From positions 62,001-126,000 of the forward strand of contig NZ_SUPK01000008.1 of the NCBI RefSeq assembly GCF_005049045.1: a stretch of DNA of 64,000 nt, read 5' to 3'. This document shows, piece by piece, positions 53,658 through 62,603 of this stretch. Position numbers and translations under genes: made by a program. Every line of letters begins with the position of its first letter. The first letter of the stretch is position 1. The DNA comes from Cohnella pontilimi. Its GTDB lineage: Bacteria; Bacillota; Bacilli; Paenibacillales; Paenibacillaceae. The notes under the pieces were generated by a model. That model did not search any database. It was not told the DNA's origin and saw only the letters and a program-made list of their open reading frames with translations.

Positions 53658-54601
53658 TCAAAGTAAAACAACCGTTGAAGCTGAGTGTTCTGGATCTGGT
53701 TCCCGTATTCGAAGGACGGGAAGATACTTACGCATTGGCCCAGGCGGCAGAGCTAGCGCAGGCGGCGGAGCTTCTCGGCTATACCCGCTATTGGGCGGCC
53801 GAGCATCATGACATGCCGAAGCTGGCTTGTCCCGCTCCGGAAGTGCTTCTCGCCTATATCGGTGCGAAAACGGAACGCATCCGCATCGGATCGGGCGCCG
53901 TGTTGCTGCCGCATTATTCGCCGCTGAAGGTGGCCGAGTGCTTCCAGCTGCTGGCGGGCTTATTTCCGGGGCGCGTCGATTTGGGTTTGGGACGTGCTCC
54001 CGGAGGCTCCGCGCACGTGAGTATGGCGCTGAGCGGAAATTTCCTGGAAAATGTCCGGCAGACGCCGGATAAGTTAAAAAATATTACGGAGCTGCTGATG
54101 GGCAGCTATATGTATGAAGGTGAACCCGTCGGCGCCCGCCCGAACCCACCCGTTCCGCCGGAAATTTGGATGCTGGGCACCAACCGGAAAAGTGCGGAGT
54201 ACGCAGCGAAATTCGGTACGGGCTACGTATTCGGCCAGTTTATGAGTGATACAGCAGGCGATGAAGTTTTGAAAGCGTACAGGGAAGCATTTGTTCCTTC
54301 GCCGCTCTTCCCGGAACCGAAGTCGATCGTCACGATGGGAGCGGTATGTGCGGAAACGGAGGAGGAGGCCAGACGCCTGGCATCCTCCGGTGCTGCATTA
54401 TTTAGGAAGGACGCGCAGGATGGGGAGGCCGCACCTTACTTCGAAACCAAGCTGCTGATCGGTACGCCGGCTTCCATCGCAAACCGTTTGCAGGAATTAT
54501 CCGATTTATACGGTGTTGACGAGTTTATGCTGGTGACGATGATCCCGGATTACCGCGCGCGTATTCATTCCTATGAGCTGATCGCGAGAGAAGTGTGGTA
54601 G
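53654..54601 (+). CDS. luciferase-like (LLM class) flavin-dependent oxidoreductase
   Basis: 315 residues. Bacterial-luciferase-type TIM barrel: LKLSVLDLVPVFEGRED at the N-terminus, YWAAEHHDMP, and GRVDLGLGRAPGG are hallmarks of the YvbT/YtmO-like LLM subfamily. The frame is open upstream into the acetyltransferase gene, but homologues start near the chosen GTG, which overlaps the stop of a 14-codon frame. Substrate unknown. Confidence 0.9.
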   Translation: MIKVKQPLKLSVLDLVPVFEGREDTYALAQAAELAQAAELLGYTRYWAAEHHDMPKLACPAPEVLLAYIGAKTERIRIGSGAVLLPHYSPLKVAECFQLLAGLFPGRVDLGLGRAPGGSAHVSMALSGNFLENVRQTPDKLKNITELLMGSYMYEGEPVGARPNPPVPPEIWMLGTNRKSAEYAAKFGTGYVFGQFMSDTAGDEVLKAYREAFVPSPLFPEPKSIVTMGAVCAETEEEARRLASSGAALFRKDAQDGEAAPYFETKLLIGTPASIANRLQELSDLYGVDEFMLVTMIPDYRARIHSYELIAREVW

Positions 54602-54642
54602 GCTTAAACGAACAACACTTACCTGAGATGACGCATCAGTTT

Positions 54643-54669
54643 CAGCCGGTCTGCCGCCGGCTGTTTTTT
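54643..54669 (+). terminator. terminator after the luciferase-like gene
   Basis: CAGCCGG and CCGGCTG form a 7 bp stem with a 7 nt loop, followed by TTTTTT. Confidence 0.8.
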
Positions 54670-54670
54670 A

Positions 54671-54679
54671 TGCTATACT
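54671..54679 (+). promoter_or_regulatory. extended -10 promoter of the sensor operon
   Basis: TGCTATACT combines a TG extension with a good -10 hexamer, directly after the terminator and 52 bases before the kinase start. No clear -35 is visible. Confidence 0.4.
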
Positions 54680-54730
54680 TTTGGAAGCGATTGCATAATG
54701 GGGATGCAGGACCCAGCGAAGGGGGACCTC

Positions 54731-56518
54731 ATGTTTTCGTTGTCCAAGCCGATATCGATCCGCACCTTGCTGCTTGCGGTTTTTTTGCTGCTCATGATTT
54801 TCCCGATGGTCGTCATTACCTTCGTAATCTATACGAAAGAAAACCAAATCTTCCAAAGCCAGGTCAGCCAATACCTGTCCCAAACCGTTCAGCAAACCGA
54901 GAGAGCGCTTGACGCCAACCTGACGGAGATCGACCGCCTTACGTGGCCGCTTCTGTACCAGCAGCAGCTGGATTTCCTAGAGGGTCCTCTTCATACGCCG
55001 TACCAACTGCAAGAGGCCAACCGCAAATTTCAGCAGATGGTGTATTTCGATCTATTCCGCGGCCGGCTGGATCATATCCGCGCTGTGTATTTCGTCACGC
55101 CCGAACGGATCGTACTGTCCACCGACAATACCTATCAATGGGCTAAGCAAATGGACAAAGAAAATTACCGGTACATCATCCAACAAATCGCCAGCAGGCC
55201 GCTCAAAATGAACTGGTTCAGCGACCGGAGAGCCGCTTTTCGTTCCGACAGCGGGTTTGAAACGTCGGTCCGCGATTCGGTCGTGGCCGCCCGCAGGCTG
55301 ATCGACAGCAACTTCTCCACGCTGCGGGGCCATTTGTTCGTACAGTTCAACGACCGGTTCCTCGCGGATTCGCTGAAGAACGTACATATCGGCTCGACAG
55401 GCGCGCTGTTGGTCACGAACCCGCAGGGCGACATCATTTATGAGCAGGAATCCGCTTTGCTGCAAAACCGGCAAATCCGCGACGCCGTCAAGTCATTGCC
55501 CTCACAAGGGAGCGGCAGTGTCAAGCTGCAGGGGAAGTGGCTGCTGTCTTACGTCACATCCGATATCAGCGGCTGGAAAATGACGGCGGTCGTGCCGATG
55601 GGCGAGCTTCTCGGCGCCAACCAAAAAATATTGCAATATTTGCTGATTATGGCGGTGCTCGGAACGGTCATTTTTATCATCATTTCCGTTTTGCTGGCGA
55701 CTGCCTTGTCCAAGCCCGTCATTCAACTCGCCCGCTTAATGTCCTACTCGTCCATCGGCCACCTGCAGGTGCGGGACATTCAAGGATCCATCCACGAAAT
55801 CGGCATCCTGCAGCGGAATTTCAACCGGATGATGGAGCGGATCCAGCAGCTGATGCAGGAGAACGAACGGAAGGAAAAAGAAAAGCGGGAAGCGCTTCTT
55901 CAGGCGCTGCAGATGCAGATTCATCCCCATTTCTTGTATAACACGCTCGACACGATGTATTGGATGTCCAAAAAGCACAAAGCGGAGCCGATCAGCAAGC
56001 TGGTGGCTGCACTCGGCAAGTTTTTCCGGTTTACGCTGAGTTCAGGGCAGGAATGGACGACGCTTGAAAAAGAGCTGGAGCATGTGGAGAATTATTTGCA
56101 GATCCAATCGTTCCGATACCGAGATCGGGTGCGGCATACGATCCTTATCGATCCGCCTGCCCGAGATACAGCGATTATTCCTCTCCTTTTGCAGCCGCTG
56201 GTCGAAAATGCACTGGAACATGGGATTTCCAACCTCCCCGAAGGCGGAGATATTACAATTACCGCGAGCCGGGAAGGTGAACGGGTTACCATTCGGATCT
56301 ACAATTCGGGAGTTCCCGTCGATGTACGGCGGATAGCAAGTCTGCTTCAGGACGAGACCCAGCGCGCTCACGTCGGATTGCGGAATGTGCAGAACCGGAT
56401 TCAGATGGCCTTCGGGCCGGAGTTCGGCCTATCCGTGGAACAAGCCCCCGAAGGAGGAACCTTGGTCATCGTGAGTATTCCGTACCAAAGTTTAGCCACG
56501 AAAGAGGCGGCCGGATGA
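54731..56518 (+). CDS. YesM-type sensor histidine kinase
   Basis: 595 residues from the ATG at 54731 (GGGGGA upstream). A membrane helix (about 10-33), an extracellular Cache-like sensor region, a second helix near 300, HAMP, then the His_kinase domain with H400 in IHPHFLYNTLD and a HATPase domain. Coupled (ATGA) to a membrane-anchored binding protein gene and then to a response regulator gene, together forming a three-part sensing unit for the importer downstream. Confidence 0.93.
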   Translation: MFSLSKPISIRTLLLAVFLLLMIFPMVVITFVIYTKENQIFQSQVSQYLSQTVQQTERALDANLTEIDRLTWPLLYQQQLDFLEGPLHTPYQLQEANRKFQQMVYFDLFRGRLDHIRAVYFVTPERIVLSTDNTYQWAKQMDKENYRYIIQQIASRPLKMNWFSDRRAAFRSDSGFETSVRDSVVAARRLIDSNFSTLRGHLFVQFNDRFLADSLKNVHIGSTGALLVTNPQGDIIYEQESALLQNRQIRDAVKSLPSQGSGSVKLQGKWLLSYVTSDISGWKMTAVVPMGELLGANQKILQYLLIMAVLGTVIFIIISVLLATALSKPVIQLARLMSYSSIGHLQVRDIQGSIHEIGILQRNFNRMMERIQQLMQENERKEKEKREALLQALQMQIHPHFLYNTLDTMYWMSKKHKAEPISKLVAALGKFFRFTLSSGQEWTTLEKELEHVENYLQIQSFRYRDRVRHTILIDPPARDTAIIPLLLQPLVENALEHGISNLPEGGDITITASREGERVTIRIYNSGVPVDVRRIASLLQDETQRAHVGLRNVQNRIQMAFGPEFGLSVEQAPEGGTLVIVSIPYQSLATKEAAG

Positions 56519-57837
56519 AAAACCGATTCAAACTACATGTGTGGCTGGCGTTGGCTTTCGGATTAATGCTGGTCTGGGCGCTTGGCGGCATTGTGTTTTT
56601 GGACCGTAACTCGGTCGAGGCGGAAACGCCGGGCACCCCGCCGCCTTCCATCAAAGTCCTGATTCGTACCGGAACGGAATCCGCCGCCCTTCGGCAGCTT
56701 CTAGGGCCGTTCGAGGAGGAGACGGGCATCCGAGTAGATCTCATCGAGGTCGGCCGGGACGGTTACTTTACGACGGTGGGCACCCAACTGTTGGCCGGAT
56801 CGGAGACGTTCGATTTGGTTTTCGTGCCGAATACGTCTATCGCGGAGTTGGCTTCCGCAGGCGCGATCGCGCCGCTCGATCCGTACATCGACAACCCCGC
56901 CCTGACGGATCGGCCATCGTTCGATTTGGATGATTTTCTGTCCGTTTATCGTTACCAAGATGCCATCTATGCCTTGCCTACCGACATCAGCACGCATTTT
57001 CTGTTTTATCGAGGCGACCTGATTCCGGAACCTCCTCAAACCTGGGATGAAGTGTATGCGCTCGCAGAGAAGTTTTCCAAAATCCGGAATACCGCGTCCC
57101 CGACCAAATGGGGATTGGCCATGCCGGCAGTCGTGCCGGAAGAAAGAACGAAAATATTCGCTTCGCTGCTCTGGACGTTCGGAGGCGATTTCCTGAGCGA
57201 AGGGAATAGCCGTTCGATGCTGAGCGAGGCCAAATCGATTGAAGCGGCGCAATACATCCAACGGCTGGTGAAGAATAGGCTCGTACCGGGAGATTTGGTG
57301 TATTGGGATTTCGTGCGAACTCGGGACGCACTCTTGTCCGGTGAGATCGCCATGGCCGCTCCCTACTGGAACGCCGCCTATCCAATGATCCGTTCCGACA
57401 CGGAGAGCCCTTATCGCGATCAGATCAAGGCGGCGCTCCTTCCGGGCGTGAAGGGCCCCAACGGGAAAATTCGAAGAGTTCCGTTCCAGCATGCATGGAC
57501 TTTTGCCATGAATGCCAGCTCCACCCGCAAGGAATGGGCCTGGAAATTTCTCGCCTATGCCACCGGCAAGAAGGGAGGAGCCCTCTATGCCCAAGCCGGA
57601 GGCGTACCAGCGCGGCGGTCGATTCTTGCCGATCCTGCATATCGTGAAACCCGCCCTGATTTTCAGCTGATTCTGGAGAGCATGAAATACGCCAAATCGG
57701 AGCCGGCCGTCACGTATTACCCTTCAATGGTGGAGATTGTGGAGGATGCCTTGGCGAAAGTGTTTACCGTGAACAATAAACCGAGTGACGCGTTCATACA
57801 GGCCACGAACGAGCTGAATCGGCTAACGGCGAGATGA
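56515..57837 (+). CDS. membrane-anchored solute-binding protein, probable co-sensor
   Basis: 440 residues, family 1 sugar-binding fold (IKVLIRTGTESAALRQLLGPFEEE, TWDEVYALAEKFSKI, AAYPM). Unlike the importer lipoproteins it has no lipobox Cys: the N-terminus is an uncleaved-looking membrane helix (about 9-29, LALAFGLMLVWALGGIVFL). Its start overlaps the kinase stop (ATGA) and its stop adjoins the response regulator, so it is made in step with the two-component proteins. I infer that it presents bound sugar to the kinase rather than to a transporter. Confidence 0.85.
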   Translation: MKNRFKLHVWLALAFGLMLVWALGGIVFLDRNSVEAETPGTPPPSIKVLIRTGTESAALRQLLGPFEEETGIRVDLIEVGRDGYFTTVGTQLLAGSETFDLVFVPNTSIAELASAGAIAPLDPYIDNPALTDRPSFDLDDFLSVYRYQDAIYALPTDISTHFLFYRGDLIPEPPQTWDEVYALAEKFSKIRNTASPTKWGLAMPAVVPEERTKIFASLLWTFGGDFLSEGNSRSMLSEAKSIEAAQYIQRLVKNRLVPGDLVYWDFVRTRDALLSGEIAMAAPYWNAAYPMIRSDTESPYRDQIKAALLPGVKGPNGKIRRVPFQHAWTFAMNASSTRKEWAWKFLAYATGKKGGALYAQAGGVPARRSILADPAYRETRPDFQLILESMKYAKSEPAVTYYPSMVEIVEDALAKVFTVNNKPSDAFIQATNELNRLTAR

Positions 57838-57857
57838 AGGAGTGGAAGGTGATCAAA

Positions 57858-58637
57858 ATGGAGAATCATCGGCAGTGCCGGGCGATCATCATCGACGATG
57901 AAGAGTGGATCCGAGAAGGATTGAGCGAGCATATCGACTGGGACAAGCTCGGCATCGAACTGGTACGTGCATTCAAGGACGGTACGGAGGCCTTTTCCTA
58001 TTTGGAGAAGGAAACGGCGGATATCATTTTGTCGGACATCCGGATGCCGAACATGAGCGGCTTGGAATTGCTGTCGCGGCTGCGTGAACGGGGGGCCGGC
58101 AGGCCGGATTTGACGCAGGTGAAGGTGATTTTCCTCAGCGGGTTCGGCGATTTCAAGTACGCGCAAGAAGCGCTAAGACTAGGCGCCATCGACTACTTGC
58201 TCAAACCGACGGAGGTCGAAGAAATTGAAGCTTCGCTGTTGAAAGCCAAAAGACGGCACGAAGAGAGCTTCGAACGGACCGCTCCCGCTGCCGAACCGGC
58301 CGAAGAGCCGAGTTCCTACCTCATCAAGAAAGCTCTTCAGCTGCTTTCCGACCGCTACCACGAAGATCTGCACCTTTCAGACCTGGCCGCCGAGTTGTTT
58401 ATTACACCGAACTATTTAAGCCGGTTATTCAGGCAAGAGACCGGCAAATCGTTCGTCGAGCTGCTGATGGAAATCCGGCTGGAGAAAGCCCGCGCGATGC
58501 TGACGCAGGATATGGTCAAAATTTATGAAGTCGGACTGGCGGTCGGGTATCCGAATCCCCGCTATTTCAGCGAATGGTTTCAGAAAAATACGGGAATGTC
58601 GCCGGGCGAGTACCGGAATCTTTATTTTCGCGGCTGA
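57858..58637 (+). CDS. YesN-type response regulator (receiver plus AraC domain)
   Basis: 259 residues. Receiver with DD at 13-14, phosphoacceptor D60 in ILSDIRMP and K in DYLLKP; AraC DNA-binding domain in the last 100 residues (LSDLAAELFITPNYLSRLFRQE, ending in MSPGEYRNLYF). ATG 57858 has GGAAGGTG at 6 bases; an in-frame ATG at 57834 overlapping the upstream stop is an alternative start. Shorter linker than the regulator at 5873. Should activate the importer operon that follows. Confidence 0.92.
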   Translation: MENHRQCRAIIIDDEEWIREGLSEHIDWDKLGIELVRAFKDGTEAFSYLEKETADIILSDIRMPNMSGLELLSRLRERGAGRPDLTQVKVIFLSGFGDFKYAQEALRLGAIDYLLKPTEVEEIEASLLKAKRRHEESFERTAPAAEPAEEPSSYLIKKALQLLSDRYHEDLHLSDLAAELFITPNYLSRLFRQETGKSFVELLMEIRLEKARAMLTQDMVKIYEVGLAVGYPNPRYFSEWFQKNTGMSPGEYRNLYFRG

Positions 58638-58716
58638 CCGATTTGTGCAAAAAATCGGAAGAAAAGATAGACCCGCTGCGTTTTCTGCATAACCCTTTTC
58701 ATTTTATGATTGTAGT

Positions 58717-58730
58717 GTAAAACGCTTTCA
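58717..58730 (+). promoter_or_regulatory. cre-like site before the second sugar importer
   Basis: GTAAAACGCTTTCA keeps the strong right half (ACGCTTTCA) of the CcpA operator consensus with two deviations at the left end; it is 28 bases before the start codon. Confidence 0.4.
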
Positions 58731-58758
58731 TAAAAGGAAGATCGAAAGGGGTATGGAA

Positions 58759-60108
58759 GTGAAACGTAAAGCGGGTCTTGTAATTTCCGCAGTTGCCTTG
58801 ACGGGCATGCTGCTGGCCGGATGCGGCGGCAAAAGCAACAGCGACGCATCGTCGTCGCCGTCCGCTTCGAACTCGCCCTCTGCTTCGCCTTCGGCGAGCG
58901 CGAGTGCGCCGGCTTCTCAAGCGGCAAGCGGCGGTAAAGTCGAAATTTTCAGCTGGTGGACGGGAGCGGGGGAAGAAGCGGGTCTGAAAGGCCTGATTCA
59001 GTTATTCTCCGGCAAGCACCCGGAAATTGAAGTCATCAACGCTGCGGTGGCAGGCGGCGCAGGCACGAACGCCAAAGCTGTACTGGCAAGCCGCATGCAG
59101 GGCGGAGATCCGCCGGATGCGTTCCAGGTACACGGCGGAGCCGAGCTGAACACCGGCTGGGTGGCGGCGGATAAAGTTATCGACGTCAATGATTTGTATG
59201 AGTCCGAAGGCTGGAAAGATAAGTTCCCGAAAGACCTGATCGATCTTGTCAGCAAAGACGGCAAAGCTTACTCGGTGCCGGTCAACATTCACCGCGGCAA
59301 CGTGATTTTCTACAATAAGAAAATTTTTGACGACAACGGCTTGAAAGCTCCGACGACTTTCGATGAGTTCTTCAAGGTGGCTGACGCACTGAAAGCGAAA
59401 GGCATCACTCCTCTCGCGCTTGGCGACAAAGAGCCCTGGACGGCGACCATGGTATTCGAGAACGTCCTTCTCGGCGAACTGGGTCCTGACGATTATAAGA
59501 AGCTCTGGAACAACCAATTGCCCTTTGATGACGCGAAAGTGAAAAAATCGCTGGAAACGTTTAAGAAAATGCTCGGCTACATCAATCAGGACCACGCGGC
59601 CCGCAACTGGCAAGACGCGGCTCAACTGGTGGCCAAAGGCGAAGCGGCCATGAACATCATGGGCGACTGGGCGAAGGGCTACTTTACGACGGATCTTAAG
59701 CTTGAAGCGAACAAAGACTTCGGATGGGTTCCGACGCCGAACACGACCGGCATGTTCATGGTCATTACGGACACGTTCGCGATTCCGAAAGGTGCCAAGA
59801 ACGAATCCAACGCCAAAGAATGGCTGAAGGTGCTCGGTTCCGTGGAAGGTCAAGACGTATTTAACCCGCTGAAAGGCTCGATCCCGGCCCGCATCGATGC
59901 GGACAAATCGAAATACGACGTGTACGGGCAGCAGACGATCGAAGACTTCAAAACGGCGAAACTGGCGCCTTCCATGGCGCACGGCTCCGCCGCTCCGGAA
60001 GGCTTCACGACGCAGGCGAACCAGGCGATCAACATTTTCGTGACCAACGGCGATGTGGATCAAGCGTTGAAAGCGTTGAAAGCTGCACAATCTTCCAGCA
60101 TCCAATAA
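58759..60108 (+). CDS. sugar ABC transporter substrate-binding lipoprotein
   Basis: 449 residues from GTG 58759, favoured because GAAAGGGG then has 7-base spacing; ATG 58753 is too close to it. Lipobox LAGC (C22), a Ser/Pro/Ala-rich linker to about 55, then a family 1 sugar-binding domain (FSWWTGAGEEAGLKGLIQLF, FYNKKIFDDNGLKAPTTFDE, GDWAKGYF). Similar to glucose/mannose-type binding proteins. Followed by an intercistronic hairpin and two permeases. Confidence 0.93.
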   Translation: MKRKAGLVISAVALTGMLLAGCGGKSNSDASSSPSASNSPSASPSASASAPASQAASGGKVEIFSWWTGAGEEAGLKGLIQLFSGKHPEIEVINAAVAGGAGTNAKAVLASRMQGGDPPDAFQVHGGAELNTGWVAADKVIDVNDLYESEGWKDKFPKDLIDLVSKDGKAYSVPVNIHRGNVIFYNKKIFDDNGLKAPTTFDEFFKVADALKAKGITPLALGDKEPWTATMVFENVLLGELGPDDYKKLWNNQLPFDDAKVKKSLETFKKMLGYINQDHAARNWQDAAQLVAKGEAAMNIMGDWAKGYFTTDLKLEANKDFGWVPTPNTTGMFMVITDTFAIPKGAKNESNAKEWLKVLGSVEGQDVFNPLKGSIPARIDADKSKYDVYGQQTIEDFKTAKLAPSMAHGSAAPEGFTTQANQAINIFVTNGDVDQALKALKAAQSSSIQ

Positions 60109-60116
60109 CGAATCAT

Positions 60117-60148
60117 AGGGCCAGATGAGGACGTTCGCATCTGGCCCT
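60117..60148 (+). other. intercistronic hairpin between binding protein and permease
   Basis: AGGGCCAGATG and CATCTGGCCCT form a perfect 11 bp stem with a 10 nt loop; no T-run. As at 10662, it follows the binding-protein gene of an importer and probably serves to keep its mRNA in excess. Confidence 0.6.
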
Positions 60149-60172
60149 GCTTCACCTACGGGAGTGTGGGCC

Positions 60173-61090
60173 ATGGTGCAAAAATCCGAAAAAGCGATTC
60201 CGATTCTGATGGTGCTGCCTTCTGTGATCGCAATTGCGATTTTCGTCTACGGTTTTATTTCCTGGACGGGATATGTGTCGCTCACCAACTGGAACACGCT
60301 GGTGAAATCGATGCATATCGTCGGCTTTGACAACTACAAGTTCCTGTTTCAAGATTTCCGGTTCCAATCGGACCTTCGGAATACGCTCGCTTTCACGATC
60401 TTGTTTATCGGACTTACGATGCTTTGCGGGTTATTTCTTGCCCGAATGGTGGATGCGAAAATTAAGGGAGAGTCATTTTTCCGGAACGTGTTCATCTTTC
60501 CGATGGCGCTCTCTTTTATCGTTACGGGTGTCGTCTGGCAGTGGGTGCTCAACCCCACGACCGGCGTGAACCTGGTCTTGAAATCGCTGGGCGTGTCCCA
60601 TTTGCCCAAATGGTTTACCAGCACCGATATCGTGCCCAAAGTGCATCTGGGGGCCATCGACTTCGGTCTGCCGGTCGCCATCATCGCCGTGGTGCTCGCC
60701 GCCGTCTGGCAAATGTCCGGATTCGCCATGGCCATGTATCTTGCGGGTTTGCGTTCGATTTCCGACGACCTGCGGGAAGCGGCGCGTGTCGACGGCGCGA
60801 CGGAGGGGCAAATTTTCCGCAAAGTGATCCTGCCCCAGCTGAAGCCGATTTCGATGAGCTTGATCATCATACTTGCGCATATCTCGCTTAAAATTTTCGA
60901 TTTGATATACGCGATGACGGGACCCGGCGCCATGTTCGTCACCGACGTTCCGGGCGTGTACATGTTCGAGACCACATTCCGCGGCAACCATTATGCACAG
61001 GGTGCAGGCATCGCGATGATCATGCTGCTGCTCGTGTCGCTGCTCATCGTACCGTATTTGGTATCGAGCTTCCGAAAGGAGAGGAGCTAG
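60173..61090 (+). CDS. sugar ABC transporter permease (MalF type)
   Basis: 305 residues from ATG 60173 with GGGAGTG upstream. Six membrane helices and the EAA loop LREAARVDGATEGQIFRKVI near residue 205. Works with the next gene, which starts right after this stop codon. Confidence 0.93.
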   Translation: MVQKSEKAIPILMVLPSVIAIAIFVYGFISWTGYVSLTNWNTLVKSMHIVGFDNYKFLFQDFRFQSDLRNTLAFTILFIGLTMLCGLFLARMVDAKIKGESFFRNVFIFPMALSFIVTGVVWQWVLNPTTGVNLVLKSLGVSHLPKWFTSTDIVPKVHLGAIDFGLPVAIIAVVLAAVWQMSGFAMAMYLAGLRSISDDLREAARVDGATEGQIFRKVILPQLKPISMSLIIILAHISLKIFDLIYAMTGPGAMFVTDVPGVYMFETTFRGNHYAQGAGIAMIMLLLVSLLIVPYLVSSFRKERS

Positions 61091-61912
61091 ATGCCGAAAG
61101 GAACCGTATCGCGCTATTTGCTCTATTCGCTGCTTGTCGTGTTGGCCGCCTTATTTTTGGTGCCCGTCTATGTCATGTTGATCACCAGCTTAAAAGGTGT
61201 CAAAGAAATCACGCTCGATCAAATGTGGCGGCTGCCGAGCGCGCTGGATTTCTCGGGTTATAAGGAAGCCTATACGAAGCTTGTCCCGAACTTACGAAAC
61301 AGCTTCCTCCTTGCCATTCCGGCGACCGTGCTCTCGTCTCTGCTTGGATCCATGAATGGTTACGTATTGTCCAAGTGGACTTTCCGAGGTTCCAATTTAC
61401 TGTTTGCGCTAATGCTGTTCGGGATGTTCATTCCCTACCAAAGCGTGCTGATTCCGCTGATCCAGTTCATGCAGTCGATCCGACTGTATAATTCGATTCC
61501 GGGATTGGTTCTTGTCCATATCGTTTACGGCTTGCCGATCTGTACACTCATGTTCCGGAATTTCTACGTCGGGATCCCGACGGAGATGCTGGAAGCGGCG
61601 CGGATCGACGGAACCGGATTTTTCGGGATCTATCGTAGAATTATGCTGCCGTTGTCCATGACGGGTTTCGTGGTGGTCGGCATCTGGCAGTTCACCAGCG
61701 TGTGGAACGAGTTCCTGTTCGCGGTCACTTTAACCACGCAGAAGCAGCAGCCGATCATGGTCGCTCTGCAAAACTTGTCCGGCAGCCAGATCGTTCAGTG
61801 GAACGTCCAGATGGCCGGAGCGCTTCTCGCAGCGCTGCCGACACTGCTCGTGTACGTGCTGCTCAGCCGCTACTTCGTGCGAGGTTTGCTGGCAGGCTCG
61901 ATTAAGGGGTAA
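61091..61912 (+). CDS. sugar ABC transporter permease (MalG type)
   Basis: 273 residues. Six membrane helices; EAA loop [20 protein letters not shown] near residue 175. The ATG follows the stop of the first permease without a gap, with GGAGAGGAG upstream. No ATPase gene follows, so a shared MsmX-type ATPase is expected. Confidence 0.93.
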   Translation: MPKGTVSRYLLYSLLVVLAALFLVPVYVMLITSLKGVKEITLDQMWRLPSALDFSGYKEAYTKLVPNLRNSFLLAIPATVLSSLLGSMNGYVLSKWTFRGSNLLFALMLFGMFIPYQSVLIPLIQFMQSIRLYNSIPGLVLVHIVYGLPICTLMFRNFYVGIPTEMLEAARIDGTGFFGIYRRIMLPLSMTGFVVVGIWQFTSVWNEFLFAVTLTTQKQQPIMVALQNLSGSQIVQWNVQMAGALLAALPTLLVYVLLSRYFVRGLLAGSIKG

Positions 61913-61950
61913 AAAAAACGCCCGTCCGTTATTGAATGAGGACGGGCGTT
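61911..61950. terminator. bidirectional terminator between importer and L,D-transpeptidase genes
   Basis: AACGCCCGTCC and GGACGGGCGTT form a perfect 11 bp stem. A run of A on the left gives a T-run for the minus-strand gene; the right arm overlaps the last codons of that gene. Confidence 0.75.
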
Positions 61951-62447
61951 CCGGTTTTAATCTGATCATAAAGCCAGTGAACATCTTTGTTGTACATCCG
62001 GATGCAGCCTTTCGAAACGTATTTACCGATGGATTTTTCGTTATTCGTGCCGTGGATACCATAGGCGTAGGATACTTTCCCGTTGATGGTGACTTTGAGC
62101 CCGAGCCAGCGGTCTCCCAGCGGATTTCTCGGATCGCCCCCCGGAATCTTTTCTTTGTACCACGGTCTGTTCTTCACTTTCTCGTGAACGGTGAACAGCC
62201 CTTTGGGTGTGTAAGAGGACTTCAGCCCGGTGGCGACCTTGAACGATTTCACAAGCTTGCCTTGCTCGTAGTAGTAGAGTCGGTTCAGGTCTTTCCGGAT
62301 GACGATGAATTGCTTGAATTCGGCATATTTGCCGGATAATTGCTTGGCTTGTACAGCTGTTGCGGAGTAGGCGGCGGTGACGGGAACGAGCAGCAGCAGG
62401 GATAACATCATGACGGCGATTCTCAGGAATGCGAGTTTCATTTTCAT
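61929..62447 (-). CDS. L,D-transpeptidase (YkuD family)
   Basis: 172 residues. Signal peptide (about 1-34), then a YkuD domain: FIVIRKDLNRLYYYEQGKLV, TPKGLFTVHEK, and the catalytic motif YGIHGTN...SKGCIRMYN with the active Cys. It makes 3-3 peptide cross-links in peptidoglycan or acts in the spore cortex/cell wall. No LysM domain. Convergent with the importer operon. Confidence 0.93.
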   Translation of the reverse strand: MKMKLAFLRIAVMMLSLLLLVPVTAAYSATAVQAKQLSGKYAEFKQFIVIRKDLNRLYYYEQGKLVKSFKVATGLKSSYTPKGLFTVHEKVKNRPWYKEKIPGGDPRNPLGDRWLGLKVTINGKVSYAYGIHGTNNEKSIGKYVSKGCIRMYNKDVHWLYDQIKTGTPVLIQ

Positions 62448-62603
62448 GTCGGCTGTTTTCTCCCCCTTTGAATCTTATCTATATGCCGGGTTTGCAAGAA
62501 AAGGCACTTCCCATAGCCTGGGACTGTGCTTTTTTTCATACAGTTGCCGGAAGCAGGGTTATAATGGAGAAAGCACGAGTTATCGTATCGGGAGGGATCT
62601 AGG

